Assembly (NCBI GenBank): GCA_946413815.1
Contig: CAMKMD010000034.1
Span: forward strand, 1-43,410
Length of the DNA stretch: 43,410 nt
Reading direction: 5' to 3'
Source of the DNA: an uncultured Ruminococcus sp.
Lineage (GTDB): Bacteria > Bacillota > Clostridia > Oscillospirales > Ruminococcaceae
The notes beneath the pieces are model-generated. The model was not told where the DNA came from. It did no database searches and worked only from the letters and a program-made list of their open reading frames with translations. Below are positions 32,101 to 41,340 of this stretch, in pieces (position 1 is the stretch's first letter; each line of letters begins with the position of its first letter). A program made the translations under genes and the position numbers.

Positions 32101-32136
32101 TTCAGTGATCCTTTCTTATATTTATAGTATACTATC

Positions 32137-32165
32137 ATTCTAACATATCATAAATAGTATGTCAA
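32137..32165 (-). promoter_or_regulatory. Promoter of the MutS-like/esterase unit
   Basis: Minus-strand TTGACA (32160-32165), 17 bases, TAGAAT (32137-32142). Confidence 0.75.
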
Positions 32166-32179
32166 ATCATTTATTGCAG

Positions 32180-32209
32180 AAAAAGCCGCATAGTAAAAAG
32201 CTATGCGGC
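32180..32209 (-). terminator. Terminator of mutS2
   Basis: A nine-bp stem (32185-32193 with 32201-32209) is followed on the minus strand by TTTTT. Confidence 0.85.
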
Positions 32210-32216
32210 CTGTCAT

Positions 32217-34619
32217 TTATTTGAGTTCTGCTATGGTCACGCCGTCCTCGCCCTCGCCGAAGGTTCCGAGACGGAAATTCTTCACTGAGGGGTGTGAGCG
32301 CAGGCGCTGGTGGACTGCCTTGCGGAGAAGTCCTGTGCCCTTGCCATGTATTATAGTGATGGTCGAGATATTTGACATCACTGCCTGGTCGATGAAGGCA
32401 TCGAGCTGATACACACCGTCGTCACAGGCACAGCCGCGGATATCAAGCTCCAGCTTTCCTCTTCGCTCTGCCTTGACGCCTACTCCGCCCGCTCTGCGCT
32501 GGGCCCTGTTCTGTCCCTTCTTGGGAGCGCCGGGATAGCTTACCTTCTCGGTCTCCTCAAGACGCAGACGTGAGATGTTCATCTTGGTCTTCATGACACC
32601 CATCTGCACGTACACGAAGTCGCTGCCATCCGGTTCGCCGGAGACTATGCCCTTACGCTGAAGGTCAACTACATAAACCGTATCGCCCCGCCTGAGCTTC
32701 CTCGGGAGGACGTACTCCTCGTTCGGGTCCTTCTTGTCGATGGGATTCGCCATATCATACATCCTGTTGAAGCTCTGCTTGGTGCGGGACTTCATGCCGG
32801 ATACATTCGCGCTGAAATCCTTCTTGTCCTTCTCCTTGCGGAGCTTGTCAAGCTCGTCAAGAAGCTCATTGGACTCTGCCTTTGTGGCCTCGATTATGCT
32901 CATGGCCTGGCGGCGTGCCTTCTCAAGCTCCTCTGCACGTGTGCGCTCCATCTCTTCGCGCTCATGACGGATAGCCTCTTCATGCTCGGCTGTCTCACGC
33001 TTCAGACGGCGTATTTCTTCCTTCTGGCGTTCAAGCTCTATACGTGCCGCTTCGAGCTTGCCTATTACCTCTTCCAGCTTTGTGTTGGCCTCGCTGACGG
33101 CTGCCTTCGCCTCGGCGATAACATCTGCCGGCATACCGAGGCTCTCGGATATGGCAAAGGCGTTGGACTTGCCGGGAGAGCCTACTATAAGACGGTAGGT
33201 CGGGCGGAGTGTCTCTATATCGAATTCACAGGAGGCGTTTTCCACGTTCTCGCTGTTGATAGCGAAGACCTTCAGCTCCTGGTAGTGTGTGGTCACCATG
33301 AGCTTTGCGCCGGATGCCATAAGTCTGCGGATTATAGCTACCGCAAGGGCGGCACCTTCCACCGGGTCTGTGCCTGAGCCCAGCTCGTCAAGGAGGACGA
33401 GAGAGTTCTCGTCGGCGGTCTCGATTATCTCTATTACCTTGTTGGTGTGTGCCGAGAAGGTGGAGAGGTTCTGCTCTATACTCTGGCTGTCGCCGATATC
33501 AACGAGGATATGGTCGAATACGGATATGCGGCTGCCGTCTGATACGGGTATGAGCAGGCCGCACATGGTCATGGCTGCAAGAAGTCCCGCTGTTTTGAGG
33601 GATACTGTCTTACCGCCCGTATTCGGGCCGGTTATAATGAGCGCCTGATAGTCTTCGCCGAGGCGGAGGTCTACAGGTACTGCCTTTTTGCTGTCAAGCA
33701 GGGGATGGCGTGCCTTTTTGAGCTCTATCACTCCGTCATCCGTTATCAGCGGCATGGAGCATTTCAGCTTTGCCGCTAAGTTCGACTTGGCGAAATAGAG
33801 GTTGAGCTCAGTTATCACCTTGTAGTTCTGTGCAAGGGTATCGGCGTAGTCGCCGCAGTCGCTGCAGAGCTCACGGATGATGCGCTCTATCTCCTCCTGC
33901 TCCTTGCCTTCGAGTATGCGTATATCGTTATTGGCCTCGACTATGGCCATAGGCTCGATGAATATGGTCTGTCCGGTGGCGGAGGTATCGTGGATAAGGC
34001 CGCTCACCTGTCCTCTGTACTCCGCCTTGACGGGGAGAACAAAGCGGCCGTCACGGATGGTGACATTGGCCTCCTGGAGATACTGCTGAGTGTCCTTGTT
34101 CCTTATCATCTTGTCGAGAGTCTCACGCAGCTGCATACCTGCACGGTTTATCTTGCGGCGTATGGCAGCCAGCTCCGGGCTTGCGGCGTCGGATATCTCC
34201 GTATCTGAGATTATCGAGCGCTCAAGCTTTTCAAGGAGCCAGTCGTTGGGCTGGAGCTGTGCGAAAAGGTAGCTCAGCTCCGTCTCCACGTTCTCACAGG
34301 TGCTGTACCAGCGTGCAAGGTCACGTATCTGTCTGAGCATGGCAGCTATATCCATAAGGTCGCGCAGGGAGATGACTGCTCCCTGCTTTGCTCTTGCGGA
34401 GACTCCGCATATATCCTTGAAGGGGGCAAAGGGCGGTGTGCCGAACTGGACGGACAGACTGAGCGCCTGATTCGTTTTCAGATTCTCGTAGCGGACTCTC
34501 TCCGCATCGGTGTCCGGTCTCAGTGCGAGGGCCATGCGCCTTGTCTCCTCGTTTGAGGTCAGATCTGCGAGCATTTCCAGTATCTTGTCGAGCTCCAGTG
34601 TCTTTAAGTATCTTTCCAT
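32217..34619 (-). CDS. mutS2: MutS2 (Smr-domain ribosome-rescue/anti-recombination ATPase)
   Basis: An 800-residue protein of full length. Clamp and core helices come first, then ATPase motifs GPNTGGKTVSLKT (331-343), LVLLDELGSGTDPVEG and TTHYQELK, a long charged coiled coil (about 520-640), a KOW-like region (LRRGDTVYVVDLQRKGIV), and a C-terminal Smr nuclease domain with LDIRG and HGKGTG. MutS2 lacks mismatch binding; in Bacillus it splits collided ribosomes, and elsewhere it limits recombination. It lies downstream of the GNAT gene and a hairpin without a T-run. Confidence 0.95.
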   Translation of the reverse strand: MERYLKTLELDKILEMLADLTSNEETRRMALALRPDTDAERVRYENLKTNQALSLSVQFGTPPFAPFKDICGVSARAKQGAVISLRDLMDIAAMLRQIRDLARWYSTCENVETELSYLFAQLQPNDWLLEKLERSIISDTEISDAASPELAAIRRKINRAGMQLRETLDKMIRNKDTQQYLQEANVTIRDGRFVLPVKAEYRGQVSGLIHDTSATGQTIFIEPMAIVEANNDIRILEGKEQEEIERIIRELCSDCGDYADTLAQNYKVITELNLYFAKSNLAAKLKCSMPLITDDGVIELKKARHPLLDSKKAVPVDLRLGEDYQALIITGPNTGGKTVSLKTAGLLAAMTMCGLLIPVSDGSRISVFDHILVDIGDSQSIEQNLSTFSAHTNKVIEIIETADENSLVLLDELGSGTDPVEGAALAVAIIRRLMASGAKLMVTTHYQELKVFAINSENVENASCEFDIETLRPTYRLIVGSPGKSNAFAISESLGMPADVIAEAKAAVSEANTKLEEVIGKLEAARIELERQKEEIRRLKRETAEHEEAIRHEREEMERTRAEELEKARRQAMSIIEATKAESNELLDELDKLRKEKDKKDFSANVSGMKSRTKQSFNRMYDMANPIDKKDPNEEYVLPRKLRRGDTVYVVDLQRKGIVSGEPDGSDFVYVQMGVMKTKMNISRLRLEETEKVSYPGAPKKGQNRAQRRAGGVGVKAERRGKLELDIRGCACDDGVYQLDAFIDQAVMSNISTITIIHGKGTGLLRKAVHQRLRSHPSVKNFRLGTFGEGEDGVTIAELK

Positions 34620-34653
34620 AATTTCCTTTCTGTATTTCTGTCTTTCAAGTTAT

Positions 34654-34677
34654 GCCCCTCTGTTGGTACAGAGGGGC
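34654..34677. terminator. Hairpin between GNAT and mutS2
   Basis: A nine-bp G+C-rich stem (34654-34662 with 34669-34677, six-base loop). No T-run follows, so it may be a weak terminator or an mRNA processing/stability element. Confidence 0.45.
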
Positions 34678-34685
34678 GGTATTTA

Positions 34686-35159
34686 CTATGCTTTTCTGAA
34701 TTTCTCCATTTTGATATTATGATCCTCGTCCGGTTCTGAGGATCCGTTCTTGTAGTCATAGCCCATACGCTTGTAGAAATCCACGGCTGTCAGTGAAGCC
34801 GGTATCTCTATACGCTCTGCACGCAGGAAGAACTCATCCTGCTCGAGGGTCTCAACTATGAGCCTGCCAAGCCCCCTGCCCTGATACTCCGGAAGCACGA
34901 AGATAGTAAAGAGACTGCTCTCCGTGGTGCTGCCCCAGTAAGGGCCTATTGAGCCTGTACCGACTATCATCTCTCCGTCGCAGAGCACGTATATGTGCAT
35001 CCAGTTCGAGCACTCTATAAGCTTCTCCGGTGTCTTTCCGGCAATACAGAGCTCTATCAGTTCCTCACCGTAGTCCTTTACGTTGCAGGTGCGCATGGTG
35101 CGGGCGATGACTTCAGAAAGCTCCTGTGCGTCTTCCGCTCTGAAATGTCGTATCTCCAT
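34686..35159 (-). CDS. GNAT family N-acetyltransferase
   Basis: A 157-residue enzyme transferring an acetyl group from acetyl-CoA to an unknown amine. The acetyl-CoA loop is Q-G-R-G-L-G-R in LPEYQGRGLGRLIVETL; FTIFV gives the central strand, and AVDFYKRMGYDYKN is the usual C-terminal motif. AAAGGG lies upstream. Substrate cannot be read. Confidence 0.9.
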   Translation of the reverse strand: MEIRHFRAEDAQELSEVIARTMRTCNVKDYGEELIELCIAGKTPEKLIECSNWMHIYVLCDGEMIVGTGSIGPYWGSTTESSLFTIFVLPEYQGRGLGRLIVETLEQDEFFLRAERIEIPASLTAVDFYKRMGYDYKNGSSEPDEDHNIKMEKFRKA

Positions 35160-35165
35160 GTCATA

Positions 35166-35423
35166 TCATCCCTTTCTGAGTGTCATTCCTACACAGATGC
35201 CGTAGAAGAAGGCAAGTGCTGCGACTGCGATCAGCAGTATCAGTCCGCTGACAACGAAATAAAGCGGTATCACAGTGAGCAGAAATCCTGCCAGTGCAAG
35301 ACCTGCGACCTTTCCGCCTGATGCTCCGGCTTTTGCGCTCCGGAAGCATATCACAGACAGTACAATGCCTGCGATAAACATTATAATGAATAGTATCAGT
35401 GTTCCTGAGATTCCTCCGTCCAT
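35166..35423 (-). CDS. Small hypothetical membrane protein
   Basis: An 85-residue protein with GGAGG before its start. Two or three hydrophobic segments (residues 7-26, 40-60 and 60-77), separated by a short Lys/Gly-rich loop (RSAKAGASGGKVAG). There is no family I recognise. It lies six bases before the GNAT gene in the same unit. Confidence 0.65.
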   Translation of the reverse strand: MDGGISGTLILFIIMFIAGIVLSVICFRSAKAGASGGKVAGLALAGFLLTVIPLYFVVSGLILLIAVAALAFFYGICVGMTLRKG

Positions 35424-35485
35424 TTGCGATTCCTCCTATTGGTAGAATGACTGTAGATCGTTTGCTGCAAATTATGCCTTATTTA

Positions 35486-35917
35486 TCAGAGCCTGGCTGC
35501 ATCGTATTCAAGGCCGTGCGACTTGCAGATCTCTTCAACGACAAGATCCTCGCCCTTGATCGACGATTCAATGACTGTCTTTGCGATATCTTCAAAGGAT
35601 ACACGGTCTGCAAGCTCTGCGCTTGAATACGGTGTGATAAAGAAAAGATAACGGTACATGAATCCCACATATCCCGCAAGATCGATATCCTGAGTTGTTA
35701 CCTCCGGAAGTGATCCTCCGATCTCTGAGAGAATGAAATCCATGTTCTCGTCTGCGGTCTCAAGCTGGAAGCGTGACCATTCCGCATCAAATTCCCTCCT
35801 GCAGAAATCAGACTTCAGATACAGTGCGGAGAATTCCTCCACGCTGTAATTCTTCTTATATGCAAGCTGATATATACTTCTCTGAACATTGCAGATGTCA
35901 TATACTGTGCGGTCCAT
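35486..35917 (-). CDS. Hypothetical protein
   Basis: The start at 35917 (MDRTVYDICNVQRSIYQLAY) follows GGGAGG, giving 143 residues. Mostly helical and acidic, with many aromatic residues (FSALYLKSDFCRREFDAEWS, then YVGFMYRYLFF). There is no signal peptide or membrane segment. The compact form recalls small proteins of toxin-antitoxin or stress loci in clostridia, but I cannot assign a family. It follows recO by 37 bases and probably belongs to the same transcript. Confidence 0.65.
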   Translation of the reverse strand: MDRTVYDICNVQRSIYQLAYKKNYSVEEFSALYLKSDFCRREFDAEWSRFQLETADENMDFILSEIGGSLPEVTTQDIDLAGYVGFMYRYLFFITPYSSAELADRVSFEDIAKTVIESSIKGEDLVVEEICKSHGLEYDAARL

Positions 35918-35954
35918 TGTATATTCCTCCCATGCAAAACACCTGAATGCCGCA

Positions 35955-36719
35955 TTACAGCAGCGATCTGTAAAAATCAAGTGTTTTAAAGTGTTTTTCA
36001 AGATGTGCTGTTATGTATGATGACGAAAACTCCGTCAGGGCACCCTGCACCTTGTCGGAAACCCGGAAGTTGAAGAGCCTGTCGAAGTCTGCAAGTACGA
36101 TATGCCTTACTGCATTGAGTACAGGCAGCTTTACCTTCATATACTCTGTCCGGCTGAGTTCCTCTCCGGCCTTGTCAAAGCAGTCGGAACAATAGAAACC
36201 GCCGTCACGGATGCAGAAGAAAAGTTCTTCCGGCTCGAACACACCGCAGCCGCGGCAGCCGAGTATATCCGGCATATAGCCGGTATCTGCCATGAGCCGC
36301 AGCTCGAAGATGCTCCTCACCAGAGCCTCCGGCCGAAGACCGTTTTCAAGGTAGTGCAGGCAGTTCAGCAGGAGCCTCAGATTTGTCTCCCTGCCTTCCG
36401 TCTCGCTCTTCTCGGGGGTGCAGTATACCGCCACCTCCGCAAAATAACTTGCAAGAGACAGCTTTGTAAGGCTGTCCCTCAGTCCGTAAAAAATATGTAT
36501 CGGTTCTGCGCTGTTGAGAACAAGCCTTCCCCTGCTCTCATTAACACAGAACCGTGAGTATGCAAATAGCTGTGTGGAGCTGCCGGTCTTTCCGTTTATC
36601 TTGCGTGCGCCTTTGACGGATACCTCGGTAACTCCGTTATCCTTTGTAAGGATATCAATGAATTTGTCCTGCTCGCCCACCGGACGCTCCCGCAGGACGA
36701 TCCCCTCTGTTATCGTCAT
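35955..36719 (-). CDS. recO: DNA repair protein RecO
   Basis: The start at 36719 (MTITEGIVLRERPVGEQDKF) follows AGGA; the protein is 254 residues. The N-terminal OB domain (about 1-80) contains VSVKGARKINGKTGSSTQLF. The central helical domain is followed by a zinc site formed by CRGCG and CSDC. RecO loads RecA onto single-stranded DNA together with RecF and RecR. It overlaps the YqzL-like frame by 65 bases, in a different frame. Confidence 0.93.
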   Translation of the reverse strand: MTITEGIVLRERPVGEQDKFIDILTKDNGVTEVSVKGARKINGKTGSSTQLFAYSRFCVNESRGRLVLNSAEPIHIFYGLRDSLTKLSLASYFAEVAVYCTPEKSETEGRETNLRLLLNCLHYLENGLRPEALVRSIFELRLMADTGYMPDILGCRGCGVFEPEELFFCIRDGGFYCSDCFDKAGEELSRTEYMKVKLPVLNAVRHIVLADFDRLFNFRVSDKVQGALTEFSSSYITAHLEKHFKTLDFYRSLL

Positions 36720-36816
36720 GGGTATATCCTGCTTTCTCCGGGCTCTCCCGGTATGCAAGGTAATCTGCTATGCTTCCGGTAAGGACGAACCTGTCCCAAA
36801 GCTGCTCCGTGTCCAT
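36655..36816 (-). CDS. YqzL-like small protein
   Basis: A 53-codon frame too short for most gene lists. The start at 36816 follows AAGGAG. MDTEQLWDRFVLTGSIADYL resembles the YqzL family (aromatic, then F..TG.I..YL), which sits just upstream of recO in Bacillus and clostridia, the same position as here. Its C-terminal half overlaps the start of recO and is low in complexity. Function of the family is unknown. Confidence 0.55.
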   Translation of the reverse strand: MDTEQLWDRFVLTGSIADYLAYRESPEKAGYTHDDNRGDRPAGASGGRAGQIH

Positions 36817-36874
36817 TCACAACAACTCCTTCCGGAGCTATTGTGTGTACACTGAGCGGTAAATATTTCCGGTA

Positions 36875-37771
36875 CTATTTGTCAGACAGACCGAAGCTGC
36901 GGATGAGGCCCTCGCGGTTGCGCCAGTCCTCCTTGACCTTTACCCAGCATCTGAGATTTACCTGTATCTGGAAGAATTCCTCAAGGTCAAGACGTGCGGC
37001 GGTGGAAGCCTTCTTCAGCATCGCTCCGCCCTTGCCGATGATTATTCCCTTGTGGGACTCTCTCTCGCAGTATATTACTGCGGATATATCAAGGATATCC
37101 TTGTCGTCACGCTCGGACATCTCCTCTACTCCGACTGCAATGCCGTGGGGCACCTCGTCCTTCAGGAGCTCAAGGAGCTTCTCGCGTATCATCTCGGCGG
37201 CAAGCACCTTCTCCGGCTGATCGGTTATCATATCCTCAGGGAAGAAGTACTGCTCCGTCTCCTGTGAGAGCTTCATTATCTCGGAGATGACTATATCAAC
37301 TCCGTTGTTCTCAGTCACGCTTACAGGGATAACCGCCTCGAACTCAAGGCCTGAGGTGAATTCGGCTATCTTCGGCGCCAGCTCATCCATGCTGCGGAGA
37401 AGATCTATCTTGTTGAGTACAAGTATCACCGGCATCTTCTCCCTGTTGAGAGACTGTATCAGTTCTCTCTCCTGGGGCGCCATCTTCCTTGTGCAGTCCT
37501 GCATGAAGAGAACTGCATCTATGTCGCTGACAGACTCCTTGACGGTGTTGAGCATATGCTCGCTCAGCTTGTTGACAGGCTTGTGCATACCCGGTGTATC
37601 AAAGAACACGAGCTGCACATCATCTATTATGCGTATTCCGGTTATACGGGTACGTGTGGTCTGGGGCTTGCTGCTGACTGAGGCTATCTTCTCGCCTACT
37701 ATGGCATTGAGCAGCGAGGACTTTCCGGCATTGGTATGGCCGGCTATTGTGATAAACGCTGTTCTCGGCAT
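36875..37771 (-). CDS. era: GTPase Era
   Basis: A 298-residue GTPase needed for 16S rRNA maturation and 30S assembly. G1 is GHTNAGKSSLLNAIVG; the effector region SVSSKPQTTRTRITG, G3 DTPGM and G4 NKID are all clear. The C-terminal KH domain contains GIIIGKGGAMLKK (KH loop G-K-G-G), which binds the end of 16S rRNA. Its start overlaps the end of ybeY by one base. Confidence 0.96.
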   Translation of the reverse strand: MPRTAFITIAGHTNAGKSSLLNAIVGEKIASVSSKPQTTRTRITGIRIIDDVQLVFFDTPGMHKPVNKLSEHMLNTVKESVSDIDAVLFMQDCTRKMAPQERELIQSLNREKMPVILVLNKIDLLRSMDELAPKIAEFTSGLEFEAVIPVSVTENNGVDIVISEIMKLSQETEQYFFPEDMITDQPEKVLAAEMIREKLLELLKDEVPHGIAVGVEEMSERDDKDILDISAVIYCERESHKGIIIGKGGAMLKKASTAARLDLEEFFQIQVNLRCWVKVKEDWRNREGLIRSFGLSDK

Positions 37772-38283
37772 TACTCTGCCTCACTGGGGCTTATGAAAGT
37801 AGCGTCACGGGAAATACCGAGCTTCTCAAGCACGGATTCCTCCTTCTCGCGCATTATCCTCTGGTCGAGCTGACTTGTCTCATGGTCATAGCCAAGAAGA
37901 TGGAGCATGGAATGTACAGTGAGGAAGCCTACCTCACGCTCGAGGGAATGGCCGTAGTTCTGTGCCTGCTTTACGGCTGTCTCAAGGGAGATGACCACAT
38001 CTCCGAGCTGTACAGCGCCTGTCTCGGGATTTGTCTCGGTTTTTCCGTTGTCGCTTGTGAGCGGGAAAGAGAGGACATCCGTTACGCTGTCCTTATTCCT
38101 GTATATTTTATTGAGATTCCTGATCTCACTGTTGCTTACGAATGATACGCTGACCTCTGCGTCCTGCTTGAATCCCTCTGTTGCAAGAACGGCCTGGCAG
38201 CATCTCCTGATGAGGAGCCTTATACCTACCGGCACCTTTACCTCTGTCTGATTGTTCTTTACGTATACCTTTAGCTTAGGCAT
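37771..38283 (-). CDS. ybeY: rRNA maturation RNase YbeY
   Basis: The start at 38283 (MPKLKVYVKNNQTEV) is set by AGGGAG. A 170-residue metal-dependent endoribonuclease for 16S rRNA 3'-end processing and ribosome quality control. The zinc motif HSMLHLLGYDH (HxxxHxxGYDH) is intact, and SVTDVLSFPL is the conserved strand. It overlaps phoH by 8 bases. Confidence 0.95.
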   Translation of the reverse strand: MPKLKVYVKNNQTEVKVPVGIRLLIRRCCQAVLATEGFKQDAEVSVSFVSNSEIRNLNKIYRNKDSVTDVLSFPLTSDNGKTETNPETGAVQLGDVVISLETAVKQAQNYGHSLEREVGFLTVHSMLHLLGYDHETSQLDQRIMREKEESVLEKLGISRDATFISPSEAE

Positions 38284-39244
38284 GCTTATTTCTCCCTTCA
38301 TTGAATTTTTCGTATGCTTTGATAATATCCTGTACAAGGCGGTGACGGACAACGTCCTTTTCCGTGAAACGGTGAACTGCGATGTCGTCGATGCCCTTTA
38401 ATACCTTCATTGCTTCGACAAGTCCCGATCTGCCTGCGTCCGGGAGGTCTATCTGTGTTATATCTCCGGTTATGACCATGCGGCTCTCATTGCCGAGTCG
38501 TGTAAGGAACATCTTTATCTGCTCCGAAGTCGTGTTCTGAGCCTCATCGAGTATGATGAATGCTTCGTCAAGCGTTCTGCCTCGCATATAAGCAAGAGGA
38601 GCGACCTCGATTATGCCCTTTTCCATATATCTCGAAAAGCTCTCTGCTCCGAACATATCGAACAGCGCGTCATAGAGCGGGCGGAGGTAGGGGTCTACCT
38701 TATCCTGCAGGTCTCCCGGAAGGAAACCCAGCTTCTCGCCTGCCTCCACAGCAGGACGGGTGAGGATTATCTTTCTTATCTTATGCTCCCTGAAAGCCCT
38801 TACCGCCATTGCAACGGCAAGATATGTCTTTCCGGTTCCCGCCGGTCCTATGCCCAGAACGATGGTGTTCTCCTTTATGCAGTCTATGTACCGCTTCTGC
38901 CCGACAGTCCTCGGACGGACTATCTTTCCTGAGGAGGTAAGACATATCCCGTCTCCCTTGAGCTCCTCGAGCTGCTGCTCAACGCCCTCCGAAACCATGG
39001 AGGTGACATAGCGGATGGTCTGCTCGCTGAGGGGCTGGCCTCTCTCACTCATTTTAAGAAGGTGCTCCACGGCTCTTGCTGCCTCAGATACTCCCGGTTC
39101 CTCGCCGATGACCTTTATATCACCCTGTCTGTTGACCACAGACACGCCGTACTCCTTCTGTATATTGCTGATATTGCCGTCGAACTGGCCGAACAGCTCA
39201 GTGAGCTGCTCAGAGCTCCCGGCACGGATCACTTTTTCTGCCAT
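38276..39244 (-). CDS. phoH: PhoH-like ATPase
   Basis: A 322-residue P-loop ATPase of the PhoH/PhoL family: GPAGTGKTYLAVAMA (Walker A), ILTRPAVEAGEKLGFLPG, AFIILDEAQN (Walker B) and TGDITQIDLP. Often paired with ybeY, as here, and thought to act on RNA as a helicase-like factor. It lies between the CYTH gene and ybeY with overlapping ends. Confidence 0.92.
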   Translation of the reverse strand: MAEKVIRAGSSEQLTELFGQFDGNISNIQKEYGVSVVNRQGDIKVIGEEPGVSEAARAVEHLLKMSERGQPLSEQTIRYVTSMVSEGVEQQLEELKGDGICLTSSGKIVRPRTVGQKRYIDCIKENTIVLGIGPAGTGKTYLAVAMAVRAFREHKIRKIILTRPAVEAGEKLGFLPGDLQDKVDPYLRPLYDALFDMFGAESFSRYMEKGIIEVAPLAYMRGRTLDEAFIILDEAQNTTSEQIKMFLTRLGNESRMVITGDITQIDLPDAGRSGLVEAMKVLKGIDDIAVHRFTEKDVVRHRLVQDIIKAYEKFNEGRNKHA

Positions 39245-39778
39245 TCAACTCTCCGTTTCTCCGGCTTCGCAAAGATATGCTTCCGCAGGAAATGCCCCGC
39301 GTACCGCAAGAGCCGAGTTGGAATATGCATGATCGTCTGATACTTCTTTAAGCACCTTCACCTCATCCGGGAAGATTATCTTCTGATCAGCGTCACGCAG
39401 CTCCAGCTCAAGTATGGCAAGCCGGTCAGAATACGGATATACATCCAGCTCGAACAGCTGTCCGAGATAATCAAAACGGTATCTCGTCTTTTCTACCGTC
39501 ACAAGATCGGGGTTGCGCTCTTTGAGGAGCCTGTTGTATTCCTCCTCCGTGATCTCACGTTCGGTCTCATGCCTGGTGACATGGGTATAGAAGATCTTCT
39601 CTGTATATTTATATGTGAGGACGCCGTTGCGGCTTATGCAGCGCACCCTGCGCTGAGATCCGCCCTTCCCGCTTTTAAGATAGGTCTGTATGATATCTGC
39701 GCTCCCCACGATGTTCAGCTTTTCAAGCTGCGGCTGTTCCACAAGGAACTTCCGCTCGATCTCGAGTCCGTCTGTCAT
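39245..39778 (-). CDS. CYTH domain protein (ThiT/polyphosphatase-like)
   Basis: A 177-residue protein with the CYTH signature EIERKFLV (ExExK) at residues 6-13, plus further tunnel residues in RRVRCI, LTYKYTEK, ETEREITEEEYNRLL, VEKTRYRFDY and LAILELEL. These form a barrel that binds triphosphates with metal ions; members hydrolyse inorganic triphosphate, thiamine triphosphate or cyclise ATP. The real substrate is unknown. The start has AGGAG about 13 bases upstream, which is long. First gene of the CYTH-phoH-ybeY-era-(yqzL-like)-recO run. Confidence 0.88.
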   Translation of the reverse strand: MTDGLEIERKFLVEQPQLEKLNIVGSADIIQTYLKSGKGGSQRRVRCISRNGVLTYKYTEKIFYTHVTRHETEREITEEEYNRLLKERNPDLVTVEKTRYRFDYLGQLFELDVYPYSDRLAILELELRDADQKIIFPDEVKVLKEVSDDHAYSNSALAVRGAFPAEAYLCEAGETES

Positions 39779-39825
39779 ATAGTATTATCCGCTCCTGTTT
39801 CTATGATTAGTTTTCCACAAAATAT

Positions 39826-39854
39826 ATTATACTATAGTTTTTGATAATTGTCAA
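39826..39854 (-). promoter_or_regulatory. Consensus promoter of the CYTH-phoH-ybeY-era operon
   Basis: Minus-strand TTGACA (39849-39854), 17 bases, TATAAT (39826-39831). Confidence 0.85.
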
Positions 39855-39909
39855 CAAAATATTTTGTTACGATTTTCTCTTTATGACAAAATATCTAAAA
39901 ATTTCATTT

Positions 39910-39926
39910 TCAACAATCATTGTTGA
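39910..39926. promoter_or_regulatory. Perfect 17-base palindrome upstream of gap
   Basis: TCAACAAT and ATTGTTGA flank a single C. It lies in a 280-base region (39855-40127) with no gene I can support, between divergent promoters. Possibly an operator. Confidence 0.35.
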
Positions 39927-40127
39927 TAGTTCGCCTCTCAGCACTGTATATGCAGATAATGCGGTATATCGGCGGACACAGTCGCCTCCGGAGCAGCATA
40001 TCCGGGCTGTTCTCTGCTTTAGTAAGGCTTTTGAACAGATCAGTCTTAATAATCAACAAATTTCATTTCCGCTCCACAGTCAAAATGTACATATATATAT
40101 AATTCTCTTAATTTTCAATAGAGGTAC

Positions 40128-40156
40128 TTGCAAATTTCCCGAGTGTGTTGTATAAT
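40128..40156 (+). promoter_or_regulatory. Promoter of gap
   Basis: TTGCAA (40128-40133), 17 bases, TATAAT (40151-40156); AGGAGG follows at 40173-40178. Confidence 0.75.
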
Positions 40157-40187
40157 GAATATATAAATTTTTAGGAGGTAATATCCC

Positions 40188-41225
40188 ATGTCAGTTAAAG
40201 TTGCTATTAATGGTTTTGGCCGTATCGGCCGTCTTGCATTCAGACAGATGTTTGATGCTCCCGGTTATGAGATCGTTGCTATCAACGACCTTACAAAGCC
40301 CTCAATGCTTGCTAATCTTCTTAAGTATGATACCGCTCAGGGCGGTTACTGCGGTAAGATCGGTGAAGGTCTTCACACAGTAACAGCTGATGATGAGGCT
40401 GGTACTCTCACAGTTGACGGCAAGACTCTTACAATCTATGCTAAGGCTAATGCTGCTGAGCTTCCCTGGGGCGAACTCGGTGTAGACGTTGTTCTCGAGT
40501 GCACAGGTTTCTACTGCTCAAAGGCTAAGAGCCAGGCTCACATCGATGCAGGTGCTAAGAAAGTTGTTATTTCTGCTCCCGCAGGCAATGATCTTAAAAC
40601 TATCGTATTCAGCGTTAACGAGAATACTCTTACAGCTGAAGATACAATAATTTCTGCTGCTTCTTGTACAACAAACTGCCTCGCTCCTATGGCTAAGGCT
40701 CTTAATGATTATGCTCCTATACAGAGCGGTATCATGTCAACTATCCACGCTTACACAGGCGATCAGATGATACTTGACGGTCCTCACAGAAAGGGCGACT
40801 TCAGAAGAGCAAGAGCAGGCGCTGCTAACATCGTTCCTAACTCAACAGGTGCAGCTAAGGCTATCGGTCTTGTTATTCCTGAGCTCAACGGCAAACTCAT
40901 CGGTTCTGCTCAGCGTGTTCCAGTTCCAACAGGTTCAACAACAATCCTTACAGCTGTTGTTAAGAAGGAAGGCGTTACAAAGGAAGCTATCAACGCTGCT
41001 ATGCAGAACGCTGCTTCTGAGTCTTTCGGCTACAACGAGGATCCTATCGTTTCTTCTGACGTTATCGGCATGAAGTTCGGTTCACTCTTCGATGCTACTC
41101 AGACAATGGTTAGCCAGATCGCTGACGACCTCTATGAGGTTCAGGTAGTTTCCTGGTATGACAACGAGAACAGCTACACAAGCCAGATGGTTAGAACAAT
41201 TAAGTACTTCGCAGAGCTTGGCTGA
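40188..41225 (+). CDS. gap: Glyceraldehyde-3-phosphate dehydrogenase (type I)
   Basis: A 345-residue glycolytic enzyme converting glyceraldehyde 3-phosphate to 1,3-bisphosphoglycerate. [14 protein letters not shown] opens the NAD-binding fold; [10 protein letters not shown] holds the catalytic cysteine, with [20 protein letters not shown] and [14 protein letters not shown] downstream. Codon choice is strongly biased (GCT for Ala, GTT for Val, AAG for Lys, ACA for Thr), unlike its neighbours, as expected for a very highly expressed gene. Own promoter and terminator. Confidence 0.97.
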   Translation: MSVKVAINGFGRIGRLAFRQMFDAPGYEIVAINDLTKPSMLANLLKYDTAQGGYCGKIGEGLHTVTADDEAGTLTVDGKTLTIYAKANAAELPWGELGVDVVLECTGFYCSKAKSQAHIDAGAKKVVISAPAGNDLKTIVFSVNENTLTAEDTIISAASCTTNCLAPMAKALNDYAPIQSGIMSTIHAYTGDQMILDGPHRKGDFRRARAGAANIVPNSTGAAKAIGLVIPELNGKLIGSAQRVPVPTGSTTILTAVVKKEGVTKEAINAAMQNAASESFGYNEDPIVSSDVIGMKFGSLFDATQTMVSQIADDLYEVQVVSWYDNENSYTSQMVRTIKYFAELG

Positions 41226-41246
41226 TATATCTTTTGATATCGATTA

Positions 41247-41276
41247 TCCCTGTCGGTTTTCCGGCAGGGATTTTTT
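41247..41276 (+). terminator. Terminator of gap
   Basis: A ten-bp stem (41247-41256 with 41261-41270) with a TTTT loop is followed by six T. Confidence 0.9.
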
Positions 41277-41311
41277 GTGCTTATTTTTACAAATATTGTA
41301 GAAATTTGCTG

Positions 41312-41340
41312 TTTACATTCAGCTGATAAAATGATACTAT
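41312..41340 (+). promoter_or_regulatory. Putative promoter of the O-antigen-ligase-like gene
   Basis: TTTACA (41312-41317), 17 bases, TACTAT (41335-41340). A hairpin (41362-41368 with 41376-41382) follows near the predicted transcript start. Confidence 0.5.
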
